Origin: Cichorium intybus
Lineage: Eukaryota; Streptophyta; Magnoliopsida; Asterales; Asteraceae
NCBI GenBank assembly: GCA_023525715.1
Contig: CM042015.1
Location: 86,145,750 to 86,209,749 of the forward strand
DNA: 64,000 nt
Direction of reading: 5' to 3'
The notes under the pieces were generated by a model, which saw nothing but the letters and a program-made list of their open reading frames with translations, was not told the origin of the DNA and did not search any database. The position numbers were made by a program, and so were the translations under genes. Shown here one piece after another: positions 54,343-64,000 of this stretch. The stretch's first letter is position 1, and every line of letters begins with the position of its first letter.

Positions 54343-55378
54343 CTCCCTTTACACGGCTGGAGATCTCTTGCTAAAATGGAACCCTAAACCCTTTCTTTCT
54401 CTCCCTCCCTCCTCTTTCTTTGATTTCTGCAAGCGACACTCGATGCTACTTATTTCGCCGATGGGATGGTCCGTACGACGACGTTTTCGATCGCTAGGGG
54501 TTCACTCTATCAGAAAGAGTCGCTCTTGTAGATATAAATATGGCTGAAGGGCCCAACTCTTCTAGACCTATCTACAAACGGTATTTAGACAAGCATACAG
54601 CCATAATCTGGTTTTAGTGCTATTTGATTTGCTTTCTGGCTATTCACAAAAATATCTAAATGGATAGTGTATAATAAACGGTTTAGTATTATAAAATAAT
54701 TAGAGTGTATTTCAAATTTTCAATCTATTTAAGTAGTATTCAATATTATAAAATAATTCAAGTGTATTTCAATTTTCAATATATTTAAGTAGTATTCAAT
54801 ATTATGTGGCATTCATCGTTGCATCCAATATGATAGAACTTATTTATTTATGTTCATTTGGCATCGACATAGAGATCCATATAATCATAATTTGAATAAA
54901 TTTTGACAATTTATGTATTGAAATCTGACATGTTGTATATTGTATAGACAATGAAAAAGTTATAAATATGTTAGATATTATAGGTAAAATTTAAAATACC
55001 CTCTGTAATTATTTTATTTTACAAAATTATTTTATGAATAATCCTTGTTAATAAAATCTTTCATTTGTTATTTACAAAAAAAAAAAAAAAAAGCATATTT
55101 CACAATAAGGTTAATTGCATAAAATACCCAATAATTTCTTTTTCTTTTCAATTTAAACTAGAATTCTTTTTGGAAAAATACTCTCACATTTAACAATGTT
55201 TTTTTCTAGCTCGTTTATGCATAAGTAATCTTCCGATAATACACAAGTTCTTTAAATAAAACTCTTACATTTTTCTGAGTTTTCTCGAATGTCCAAAAAG
55301 ATCAAATATATTTTTCCTAGCATGATATTGTTTATATGGCTATATATACCATAAAAACATTCTTTAAAATAAGCTTTA

Positions 55379-55379
<1 letters not shown>
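54343..55379. other. Upstream region of DDB1-C
   Basis: The first about 110 bp are homologous to the upstream leaders of copies A and B and then diverge near 54450. Bases 54682-54805 hold a 57-bp tandem repeat (two full units and part of a third, with words like ATTATAAAATAATT). The rest is AT-rich with no gene seen. Confidence 0.5.

Positions 55380-55463
<84 letters not shown>
55380..55463. repeat. (TA)n microsatellite at the Helitron 5' end
   Basis: About 84 bp of TA directly left of the Helitron TC terminus. A shorter TA run continues on the right side of the element at 59184. Confidence 0.95.
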
Positions 55464-55466
<3 letters not shown>

Positions 55467-58400
55467 TTACTATATAAAGAAACGCCATTTTTCTTGTTCG
55501 CGTATTATGCATCTTATAAGGTTTTACAAAGGCCACATATTCATCTTCCAACCGATGCCATGCCTTCGATTTGGATCACATCGTTTCCAAGTAGAGTATA
55601 AACACAGTCTCCACAACCCTTCGGATTGGAACATATCGTTTCTACTTACATCCACCATCTTCAAATACGGCCCGTGTCCATCGCCAACAAACAAAAAAAA
55701 CCTTACCCTCATCCACTGATTGTCTATAACCAACGGCCACTCCCGGTTTTTCATCATCAACACCACCGAAAACATTATCCAGAAAGAAACTCCAATCGAT
55801 TTCACCCGTAATACTCTACGGCTTTAGCGCATAGTCGTCAATATTAAAATTAGGGTTCAGCGTACACCCATTTGGATGCAATAAGTTCGACGTCGAAGAT
55901 GGATATAACACGCATTTTTTTCCTGCCGTGTTTTTTTGGTTTATTGCCTTCCTCGGGCGCCACGTCACTTGGCTTTTGAAGACGCCATATATATCAAAGG
56001 GTATCACACCGTTTCATCTTACTACCCCGATATATCCTCTTCATCTTCCGGATATTCTGGATAGAACCTATTATACTTTAATTTTTTATGTTCGTCAATT
56101 TGTTTGTTTTTTCAACCGTCTTTTTCCTCTCTAAGATGGCGAGTTCAGAGTAATATGGGATTTCTTTCTCTCTGTAGGAAATGAGTAATATGGGATTTCT
56201 TTCTCTCTGTAGGAAATGAGTCATCACCAGAAGCCATTGACAACCACAACCCATTTCCTATTTCACAAACTTGTTCTCCACTAGCAATTGATACAACCAA
56301 TGTATCTATATGGTTTTGAGAATATAAGTTTAATTTTTTCATCTTTAGTACGATTTCATGATTTACGGTTTCCTAATATCAATTCTTTACAGACAGACAC
56401 GATTCACAATTTTGTGGATGGGTCAGTTCCTGCTTACTTATGTTAGTTTGAAGGTATGTTCCAATTTTACATTTTTGGTTTACGGTTTTGTAGATTCAGG
56501 TTTTGAGAATTGAATTTTTCTTGTTGAAATAAGACCTATAAAAATCGTATAAACTTTGAAACGTCTCAATCTTGAAAGGGAAACCGATGCTCTTATGCGT
56601 TTCTCTTTCGTTTACCATAACAATGACGACAAAATACAAAGCAATTTTTCAGTGTTATAAGTTTATAACGTTTCAAATATGCGCCATAGATGGTTTCCGA
56701 TTTTCTTGCTCTAGAACCAGATATGTTTTTTGTGCCTCTTAGTTTTAGTACAAAACCATATCAAGGTTTCAAATTCAGGCTATTAAGGGAGGAATAACCA
56801 ACAAATTTGTGAGCCGTAATTACCGCTTAATTTTAATCTATTTAAGGTTCGATTGAATTATTTCAATTTTAAGGGAAAAGAAAGCAGATATGGATGTGAG
56901 GAATTTTAAATTTGGAATTTTTTGTAAATGGAAATCGAAATGGAAGTTGTGGTTTAAATATGTTTTCTTAGCAATAAGATTGCAAACTATGTTTTATATT
57001 AGCGTTTTGGATAAGATGAAGCTGCGTAGGTGGGAATAGTTGTTCTTCCAACCAGATGCTGCCCACAAGACATCGTCTGACTTTTAAGGTACTATAATGA
57101 TAACTAAATAATTACTATAATAAAACTTAAAGATCGTATATAATTTTCCTTAAATGTTGTCAATGCGCAAATATTTACTTGAAATTCTCTGTCATTACTC
57201 TTCTTTTGAAGGGTTTGGATTCATGAGACTCTTCCTTCTCACAAACAATGATAGTCAGGAATTCTATTGGTTGTAATCTGTAGATGTTTATTCTCTTTAG
57301 ACCGTCACTTAGTGAAGTAAATTGATAACTTATGTGGTTCCAGTTTTACTAAAAGGTAGCCATATAAGTTATAAGGACTATAATTATACATCTTTGAATT
57401 AGCTTTTTTTAATCTGTGCTTCCAAGTTGTTTTTGTTAAGGATCAACTTTCTATAGAACACAGCGAGGCCGTGATGCTATCTATGGAGGCTTTGCAAATC
57501 TTAACTCAGCTACGACAAGCCATGCAAGCCTACAAAGGTCTCTTTTGCCTATATGGTTTTCTTTACTCCTTATTAGTCCCCTTTTGGCCCTATTGTTGGT
57601 AATTGTGTATTGTTTTCACAGATAACGTGGTATCTTTCTATAATTTCTTCTAGGTTCTTCATTGGATGTTATACAAGGGGATGCTGCCTTTCTTTGAAGA
57701 GCAGAGTTTAAAGTTTCTTGTGGATTTTGTATAGAGATGAGGCAGTCTAAACAAGTTAGTGATAAACAAAATACTAATAAAATAAACTTGTTAAAAAAAA
57801 TTAATCCATATGGACACAAATCCACACCAACATGTTTTCATGATCTCAAGTTATTTTTTTCATTTGCAGGGGCACGAAATGAAATGCTCTAAAAGGGACA
57901 ATTAGATTCATTTGAAAATTAATAAGTGGAGGAATCCATCTTAAGCTTTGTTAAAGTTCTTGATAATTTTTATGTTTGTTGGATTATTTAAAGAACTCTG
58001 TTATGTTATATCAGATTTATTTCTCACAATTTCTTGTTGGATTTTCTATCAAGCTTAAAGTTGTAAGATATTGAATAACTAGCCATAAAGAAGTTGGAAA
58101 CTATGCTCATACCAGGTCTTCTTTGTATGCTCTTCATCATCTCCAAATCGTTTTCCTTTTCTTTGATTGACTGAGACACTGATTTTTGGAAGAAAAACAA
58201 ACCCAACAAACATTTAAAGAACCCAAGCATCAGTTTCCAAGAATCCAAGGCTTAGGTGCACAACTGAACTCCATATTCATCAATTTATCCATGCTGCTGA
58301 TAATTTGGGAGGTTAAGAATGCAAGTAGCAATCAATCTTTCTCATGTGGTTCTATTTATTCATTTATTTATTTCTGAATTTTCCACAATGAATAGCTATC

Positions 58401-59183
58401 TTTTGTTAAAATTAATCTTCTTGTACAGGAGCAAAACCTTCATTGATTATTTGATTCATGAACATCAAATGTCTTGGCATCTATCAAAAGCAATCTTCAA
58501 GTATCTTTATTTATTTAATTAAATTTCAATTAGCATTTCAATTAATATTTATTATAATATTATAGAATTTCATAATTTTGACAATTGAATCTGTCTAAGT
58601 AGATGTATAGATATAAAAGAATCGAGATCCAAATCAAGGTAAGTATATAACTTAATTAATATTGTACTTGAAAGATGGTTAGGTTTTTGTTAAATTTATA
58701 TGTAATTAACTTTATATGTTCAGGTTTGCCCTAACTTCTTGTTTATCCTATTTCCCTCTTCTGGCTTTCAAAACCCTTACACGTTTGGATGGAAATTTCC
58801 CTAGATTTGAACAATTGATGCTTTAAGGAAAGTAAATTGAATGCAGTTTGGATGTCGATAACCAAGTTTCCAATGAGTGTCTTGAACAACCTCTAAAATT
58901 GTACGAGCTTCTTGGTTCCACAGAGCAATATTCAACTAATGATGCCCTTGGTAACTAAGTGGTACAAAACAACAAATACTTTCTGATGTTGGAGATGATG
59001 CTACTACTCAATAACACTCAAGATGGACAACTTTTTTTCTTTTTTCCATATGAGGCCTTCTACTTTGGGAAATCTATTGCAGGATGTTATGTTATTACAA
59101 AATGTGTTCCATCTCCCCTATTTTAAATGAATCCTTAGACCACCGCTGGGCCGTGCTGAGCACGACCCTTAAAATGTACCTAG
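55464..59183 (+). mobile_element. Non-autonomous Helitron, both ends present
   Basis: The 5' end is TCATTACTATATAAAGAAAC, typical of plant Helitrons. The 3' end has a hairpin GGGCCGTG-CTGAG-CACGACCC (59148-59168), an 11-nt spacer and terminal CTAG (59180-59183) followed by T. The left neighbour is A, so it sits between A and T as expected, without target duplication. Length 3,720 bp. No Rep/helicase is seen. The interior contains several exon-like pieces: 56217-56315 after a pyrimidine-rich acceptor, 57440-57537 (AVMLSMEALQILTQLRQAMQ) and 58850-58958 (LEQPLKLYELLGS). They are probably captured host gene fragments whose source I do not recognise. Open frames on the minus strand at 55524-56007 have no known domain. 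Confidence 0.8.
56148..56217 (+). repeat. 35-bp tandem duplication of a splice-acceptor-like sequence
   Basis: GAGTAATATGGGATTTCTTT plus CTCTCTGTAGGAAAT occurs twice (56148-56182 and 56183-56217). Each unit has a polypyrimidine tract ending in TAG, like a 3' splice site, before an exon-like stretch inside the Helitron. Confidence 0.7.
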
Positions 59184-60136
59184 TATATATATATATAAAC
59201 ACATACATACACACAAAGCATGCAACATAATCCATTTACTATACTCAAACCTAGATGGTAACCCCAGAAACACCATTTTTATACAACCTCTCTAAAAAGT
59301 AGGAGACCATACATTGATTTAAACTCATCATTAGACGTATTTACATCCTTATTTATAACTCTCATGTCGGGAAGAAACCCTAACTAATCGTTTACACTCA
59401 TACCCAATTGTTTCCTCTCAAGGCATTGTATTTTGTTAAAGTGTTACTTTAGACAAGGTACTAACATTTTAGTTTTACCTAATGCCTTAACACATTTCTC
59501 ACATCAGTTTATGTGATTATAATAACATTTTACTTTAAGATCTCATCCTTGAATACCATCAATGCCAAGGTATATATTTAGGTATCGTACTTTTTAACCT
59601 ATGTTCATACAAGCGGTTAGGTTTGTTAATAATACACTTCAAACCATCATTGTAATATGTACTACATGTGCTGGTGCTCCACATTAATTATTCGAATAAT
59701 GTACTTCCGGTAAAGCGACATATCAATTTCCTTATCATATATTTGCTTGTAAAAAACACACACGTCCCGTATTCATCACTAACATTTAGAACAAGAAGTC
59801 ATATAAAAACTTAGGTATTACATAATAATTGGGTGCTTCGTAATGGCAGTATTTCAACTAAATTGAACTTAGGGATTAAGCGACATATTCGGGCCTTTCA
59901 TTAAACAAGGTCATAATTAAACATGGTCATTCTATTTCTTTTATAGTATTTGGCTTTTTCAACTTAAACAAAAAGTAGATTCAGATTGAATCGGTCTTTT
60001 TGGTTTAAACCCAATGAATGGCGCAATGTGAAGATCGTAAAATACAAATAACTAAGAAAAAAGCATCAGGTTATAGTTGATGCTAGAGGATAAAGATATT
60101 TCTCGAATATTAGTGAAGAAAACAATAAATGAAGGG
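59184..60136. other. Intergenic, nothing recognised
   Basis: A short (TA)n run at 59184-59197 is the right part of the Helitron target. The rest is AT-rich without a coding or repeat signature that I can support. Confidence 0.4.
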
Positions 60137-60285
60137 TGTTATTAGATTGTATTTATCTATAATGTTTTGTACTCATCCATATTTGATTTGTGTTTATCTT
60201 CCCTAGATTGTTGGGAAGTTTGTTTTGTAACACATATATATATATTAAATGAATAAAGTGGAAGAGGAACGGGGATTTTGACGCA
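60137..60285 (+). mobile_element. Short Ty1-copia 5' LTR
   Basis: Begins TGTTATTAGATTG and ends TTTGACGCA, 149 bp, eight bases before the tRNA-Met primer site. Such short LTRs are typical of the Ale/Retrofit lineage, which the Gag and Pol sequences also resemble. Confidence 0.65.
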
Positions 60286-60293
60286 ACTTTTCT

Positions 60294-60305
60294 TGGTATC
60301 AGAGC
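60294..60305 (+). other. Primer binding site, initiator tRNA-Met
   Basis: TGGTATCAGAGC directly follows the LTR, giving a plus-strand element. Confidence 0.9.
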
Positions 60306-60378
60306 ATAATCGGCTCTTTCTCCTTTTTCCATAAAACCTTCCAGCCGATCCCGATCTTCTTTCTTTTTCTTTTCATCA

Positions 60379-63300
60379 ATGGCTGGATCAGATGCTCAAG
60401 GTACGAAACCTCCTTTTCATCCCGCCTTCGGTGTCAACAATATAAAGAATTCTACCCCCTTGTTCTGAATCAAACTGACGGACATTATGCCTCGTGGGTG
60501 GAGCTGTTTCATATCCACGCCTGTGCATATGATGTGCTCGATCACGTCTCTCCTGATATACCTAGACCCACCGGCATCGATCAAGCCACGTGGACACGCT
60601 TAGACGTGATAGTCAAGCAGTGGATTCTTGCAACTATTTCCACTGATCTCCTTCAAACGATCATGAAGCCCGGTGCTTCCGCTCAAGAACTTTGGAATCG
60701 CCTCGCCGAAATCTTTCAAGACAACAAAGCAACACGTGTTGTATATCTCGAAGAACAGTTCAACACAACCCGGTTGGATACTTTTCCAAACGTTACTGAA
60801 TATTGCGCACGCCTTAAAAACCTGGCCGATCAACTCGCCAATGTTGGCAACCCGATTTCAGAAAGCAAAATGGTGCTTCAACTTGTTTCCGGCCTCCCGA
60901 AAGGCGATTACGACACTATCGCCACCGTCATTCAACAAATCGACCCGTTGCCAAGTTTCAACAAGGCTTGCTCTCAACTAATTCTTGAAGAAACCCGTCG
61001 ATCCAAGCAAGAAGCGCACACACCCCAAGCTCTCGTCACGCAAAAACCCGACAACTCCGCCGCCGATCCGCCCCGTGATCCTAACAACAATATCGACCGT
61101 GGCAGCGGCAAAGGGGGTTACCGTGGGGGTCGTGGCCGAGGACGAGGCCGCGGTCGTGGTGGTCGGAATGGCAATCGGCCACCGTATTCTTGGTCCCCAC
61201 CGCCTTGGTACTCCGGCTATCAGTGGGCACCGCCACCCTGCCCCTACCCCACAACCCAACCAACTCAACAGTCGGGTCTTCTCGGCCCCGGTCCTCCTTC
61301 CCCACCACCACAGCAGGCCCTTTACTCGGCTGTCCCGTCTTCGATGCACGGACCGCCAATGACACCTACAGCGCTGGAAAATGCTTTCAACACCTTGCAC
61401 CTTCAACCGCCGGACAATACTTGGTACATGGACTCGGGCTCCACGTCTCATGTTGCAAGCAACGCGGGTAATATTTCTCATTTTTCTCCTTTAAGCAATT
61501 CGCATCGTATTTTAGTCGGCAATGGCAAAAGTCTTCCGGTTACGGGTCTAGGCTCCACAACCCTTTCCAACTCACACCGATCTTATTTTTTAAAGAACAT
61601 CTTCCATGTCCCACAATTAATCAAAAATCTTATATCGGTTAGAAAATTCACCCGTGATAATATAGTTTCAATCGAATTTGACCCCTTCGGTTTTTCTGTG
61701 AAGGATCTGGCAACGGGGATACCAATAACGAGATGCAACAGTTCCGGTGATCTTTATCCATTCACCAATTCCTCAAGTGTTCGCCCTCCTTCTTTTGCTC
61801 TCCACACCGTCTCACCAACAACTTGGCACAATCGGCTCGGACATCCGGGCTCATCTGTTTTTCGATTACTTAAAAATAGAATTTCTTTTAGTAAACTTGG
61901 TGACTTTCATTCTTGTAATGCTTGTTCTTTAGGCAAGCACTGTCGTTTAAGTTTTTCTTCGTCTCAAACTATTACTTACTCTCCATTTGATATTATTCAT
62001 GCTGATTTATGGACATCTCCTGTTGCATCTCTATTAGGTCACAAATATTATCTTGTTCTTCTTGATGATTTTTCGCATTTTGTTTGGACGTTCCCATTAC
62101 AATCCAAATCTCAAGTCTTTTCCATCTTTCTCAACTTTTACACATATATTCTTACTCAATTTGAAAAGAAAATTAAAACTTTTCAATGCGACAACGGTCG
62201 CGAGTTTAATAACACCCAATTCCATGATTTATGTGACAAACATGGCATGCAATTTCGTTTTTCTTGTCCCTATACCTCACCCCAAAATGGCAAAGCTGAA
62301 CGACTCATCCGCACCCTCAACAATATAATTCGCACCAATTTGATTCATGCTTCCGTCCCTCCCTCCTACTGGCATTATGCCCTTTCCTTTGCCACCTACT
62401 TACTTAATATAATACCTTCCACCGCTGTCCAAAACCACATCCCTACTACCATACTATATCATCGACAACCAACATATTCTCACCTCCGTACGTTTGGGTG
62501 TTTGTGTTACCCTAATACATCTTCCACAACACCACACAAGCTCACCCCCAGATCAACTCCTTGTGTCTTCTTAGGATATCCACCTAATCATCGCGGATAT
62601 CTGTGTCACGATCTCACCACAAAACAATTTCTCATCTCTCGCCATGTTACCTTCGAAGAACACATATTTCCCTTTGCCAACATCTCTACATTCCAACCAA
62701 CATCCTATGATTTTCTCCATGATGTTCCTCCATCTCCTTACCTCCTACATCACTCAACTCCAACCACCTCACCACCTCAACCCGAACCAACCATTTCCCC
62801 AACCGTGCCCACCACCCAACCCGAGACACCTCACTCACCTCAACTCGTGTCCAACCCCCCTCCATTCCCACCCTCACCAACCTCGCACCACCCCATGCAA
62901 ACCCGTTCTAAAAGCGGGATTTTCAAACCTAACCGCCAGTTCTCTCTTCACACTCAACATATCTCCCCTATTCCTTCAAATCCAAAAATCGCCCTCCTTG
63001 ATCCTAACTGGAAGTCTGCCATGTCTACAGAATTCGATGTGTTGCTTAAACAAAATACATGGGATTTAGTTCCACGTCCGGTGGGTGCAAATATCATTCG
63101 TTGCCATTGGATTTTTCGACATAAATTTAATGCGGATGGTACTCTTGAACGGTATAAAGCGAGACTTGTGGCAAATGGTAAATATCAGGAGGTGGGAGTT
63201 GATTGTGATGAGACCTTTAGCCCGGTAGTTAAACCAGCTACTATTCGTACTGTTTTATCTATTGCTTTGGGCAGAAAATTGCCCATACATCAGCTAGATG

Positions 63301-64000
63301 TTAAAAACGCCTTCCTACACGGGGACCTTCATGACACCGTTTACATGCACCAACCACCTGGATTCTCTCATCCATCTCTTCCAGGTCATGTCTGTAAGCT
63401 CCGTAAGTCATTATACGGACTTAAACAGGCACCGCGCGCTTGGTATCAACGTTTTGCCCAACACTTGATGCATCTCGGTTTTGTTTGTAGTAAAAGTGAT
63501 AACTCACTATTTATATTTCGAAGAAATAATGATCTTGCCTATTTACTTCTTTATGTGGACGACATCGTTCTTACTGCATCCTCTTCCCCGCTTCAGAGCA
63601 TAATCATCAATGCTCTCAAACATGAATTCGAGATGACTGATCTCGGCACACTTACCTACTTCTTGGGCATCTCGGTTACTCGCAACTCTCGTGGCATGTT
63701 CTTATCTCAGCAACGGTATGCCGAAACTATTCTCAAACGAGCTCACATGGAAAATTGCAAACCGGTCACAACTCCCGTTGATACCAACTCAAAGCTAAGT
63801 TCTAACCACGACACTCTATTGTCCGACTCTACTACCTACCGCAGTCTCGCAGGCGCACTCCAATACCTCACCTTTACTCGTCCAGACATCGCTTACGTAG
63901 TTCAACAAATATGTCTGTTCATGCATGCTCCAAGGGAGCCGCATCTCAACGCTTTAAAATGTATCCTACGGTATCTTAAAGGCACTCTTCATCTTGGCCT
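60379..64000 (+). CDS. Ty1-copia gag-pol polyprotein, nearly intact, runs off the window
   Basis: Starts at ATG 60379 (MAGSDAQGTKPPFHP). A missing base near 60445 shifts the frame. From 60420 to the window end one frame is open for about 1,190 codons. Domains: Gag about 60446-61015 (SWVELFHIHACAYDVLDH, VSGLPKGDYDTI); an RGRGRGRGG tract at about 61115-61165 where a CCHC zinc knuckle would normally be; protease DSGSTSHVASN (Asp 61431); GAG-pre-integrase with HNRLGHPG; integrase catalytic Asp 62004, Asp 62190 and Glu 62298 (DX35E spacing); RT with QLDVKNAFLHGDL and YVDDI (63552); RNase H start near 63840. It copies element RNA and inserts the cDNA. The one-base deletion would stop translation from the normal start after 29 codons. 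The next in-frame ATG is 60663. Confidence 0.93.

Noticed and set aside
55524..55805. 93-residue minus-strand frame in the Helitron (WPLVIDNQW) as a real gene
   Set aside because: Neighbouring frames also look partly coding, there is no domain I know and no start context; kept only as possible captured sequence.
60673..61481. Open frames in other frames or strands over the copia Gag, including Arg- and Gly-rich ones
   Set aside because: The main frame carries recognisable Gag, protease and Pol; the others reflect GC-rich codon bias.
62644..63069. Pro-rich 141-residue open frame within copia pol
   Set aside because: Out of frame with the continuous polyprotein, which passes through the same bases.

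Overview
This is nuclear DNA from a flowering plant, almost certainly a eudicot. It is AT-rich and intron-rich, and most of it is transposon debris. Plant Ty1-copia, Ty3-gypsy (Athila-like and Tekay-like), MULE, hAT, Helitron and tRNA-derived SINE sequences are all present. Some repeat styles resemble Asteraceae, but I cannot name a species.

The host genes are three tandem, same-strand (minus) copies of DDB1, the adaptor of CUL4 E3 ubiquitin ligases. Copy A is cut by the left window edge, with exons 1-9 at 1-1859. Copies B (30658-37566) and C (47295-54342) each have all 19 coding exons with intact splice sites and reading frames, giving 1,091 and 1,089 residues. The copies are mosaics: A matches B near the start codon but diverges from exon 4 on, and B and C share a virtually identical last exon. 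The only other host-like gene is a broken HIPP/HMA fragment near 3 kb.

Transposon layout from left to right. A decayed Ty1-copia element (minus, about 3.4-10.3 kb) holds a nested gypsy solo LTR (5206-7961). A Tekay-like gypsy 5' LTR with primer site (10.4-13.6 kb) has landed in a MULE-type composite, a FAR1/Mutator transposase remnant (13.7-15.3 kb) convergent with a Ulp1-protease-like pseudogene (16.6-22.3 kb). Next comes a run of insertions punctuated by (TA)n tracts (23.3-29.8 kb): an LTR-like piece, three terminal-inverted-repeat elements and a SINE. A hAT element with a perfect 8-bp target duplication lies just upstream of DDB1-B (37819-38854). A copia 3' end, an Athila-like element (39.56-43.5 kb) and a copia 3' LTR (45.1-46.3 kb) separate B from C. 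Right of C is a Helitron with both termini recognisable (55464-59183). The window ends inside a nearly intact Ty1-copia element (60137 to the edge) with one open frame of about 1,190 codons.

The most interesting structures are the DDB1 array with signs of gene conversion, the microsatellite-punctuated insertion cluster at 23-30 kb, the Ulp1-like transposon gene that has lost both catalytic His and Cys, and the complete Helitron inserted in a TA repeat.
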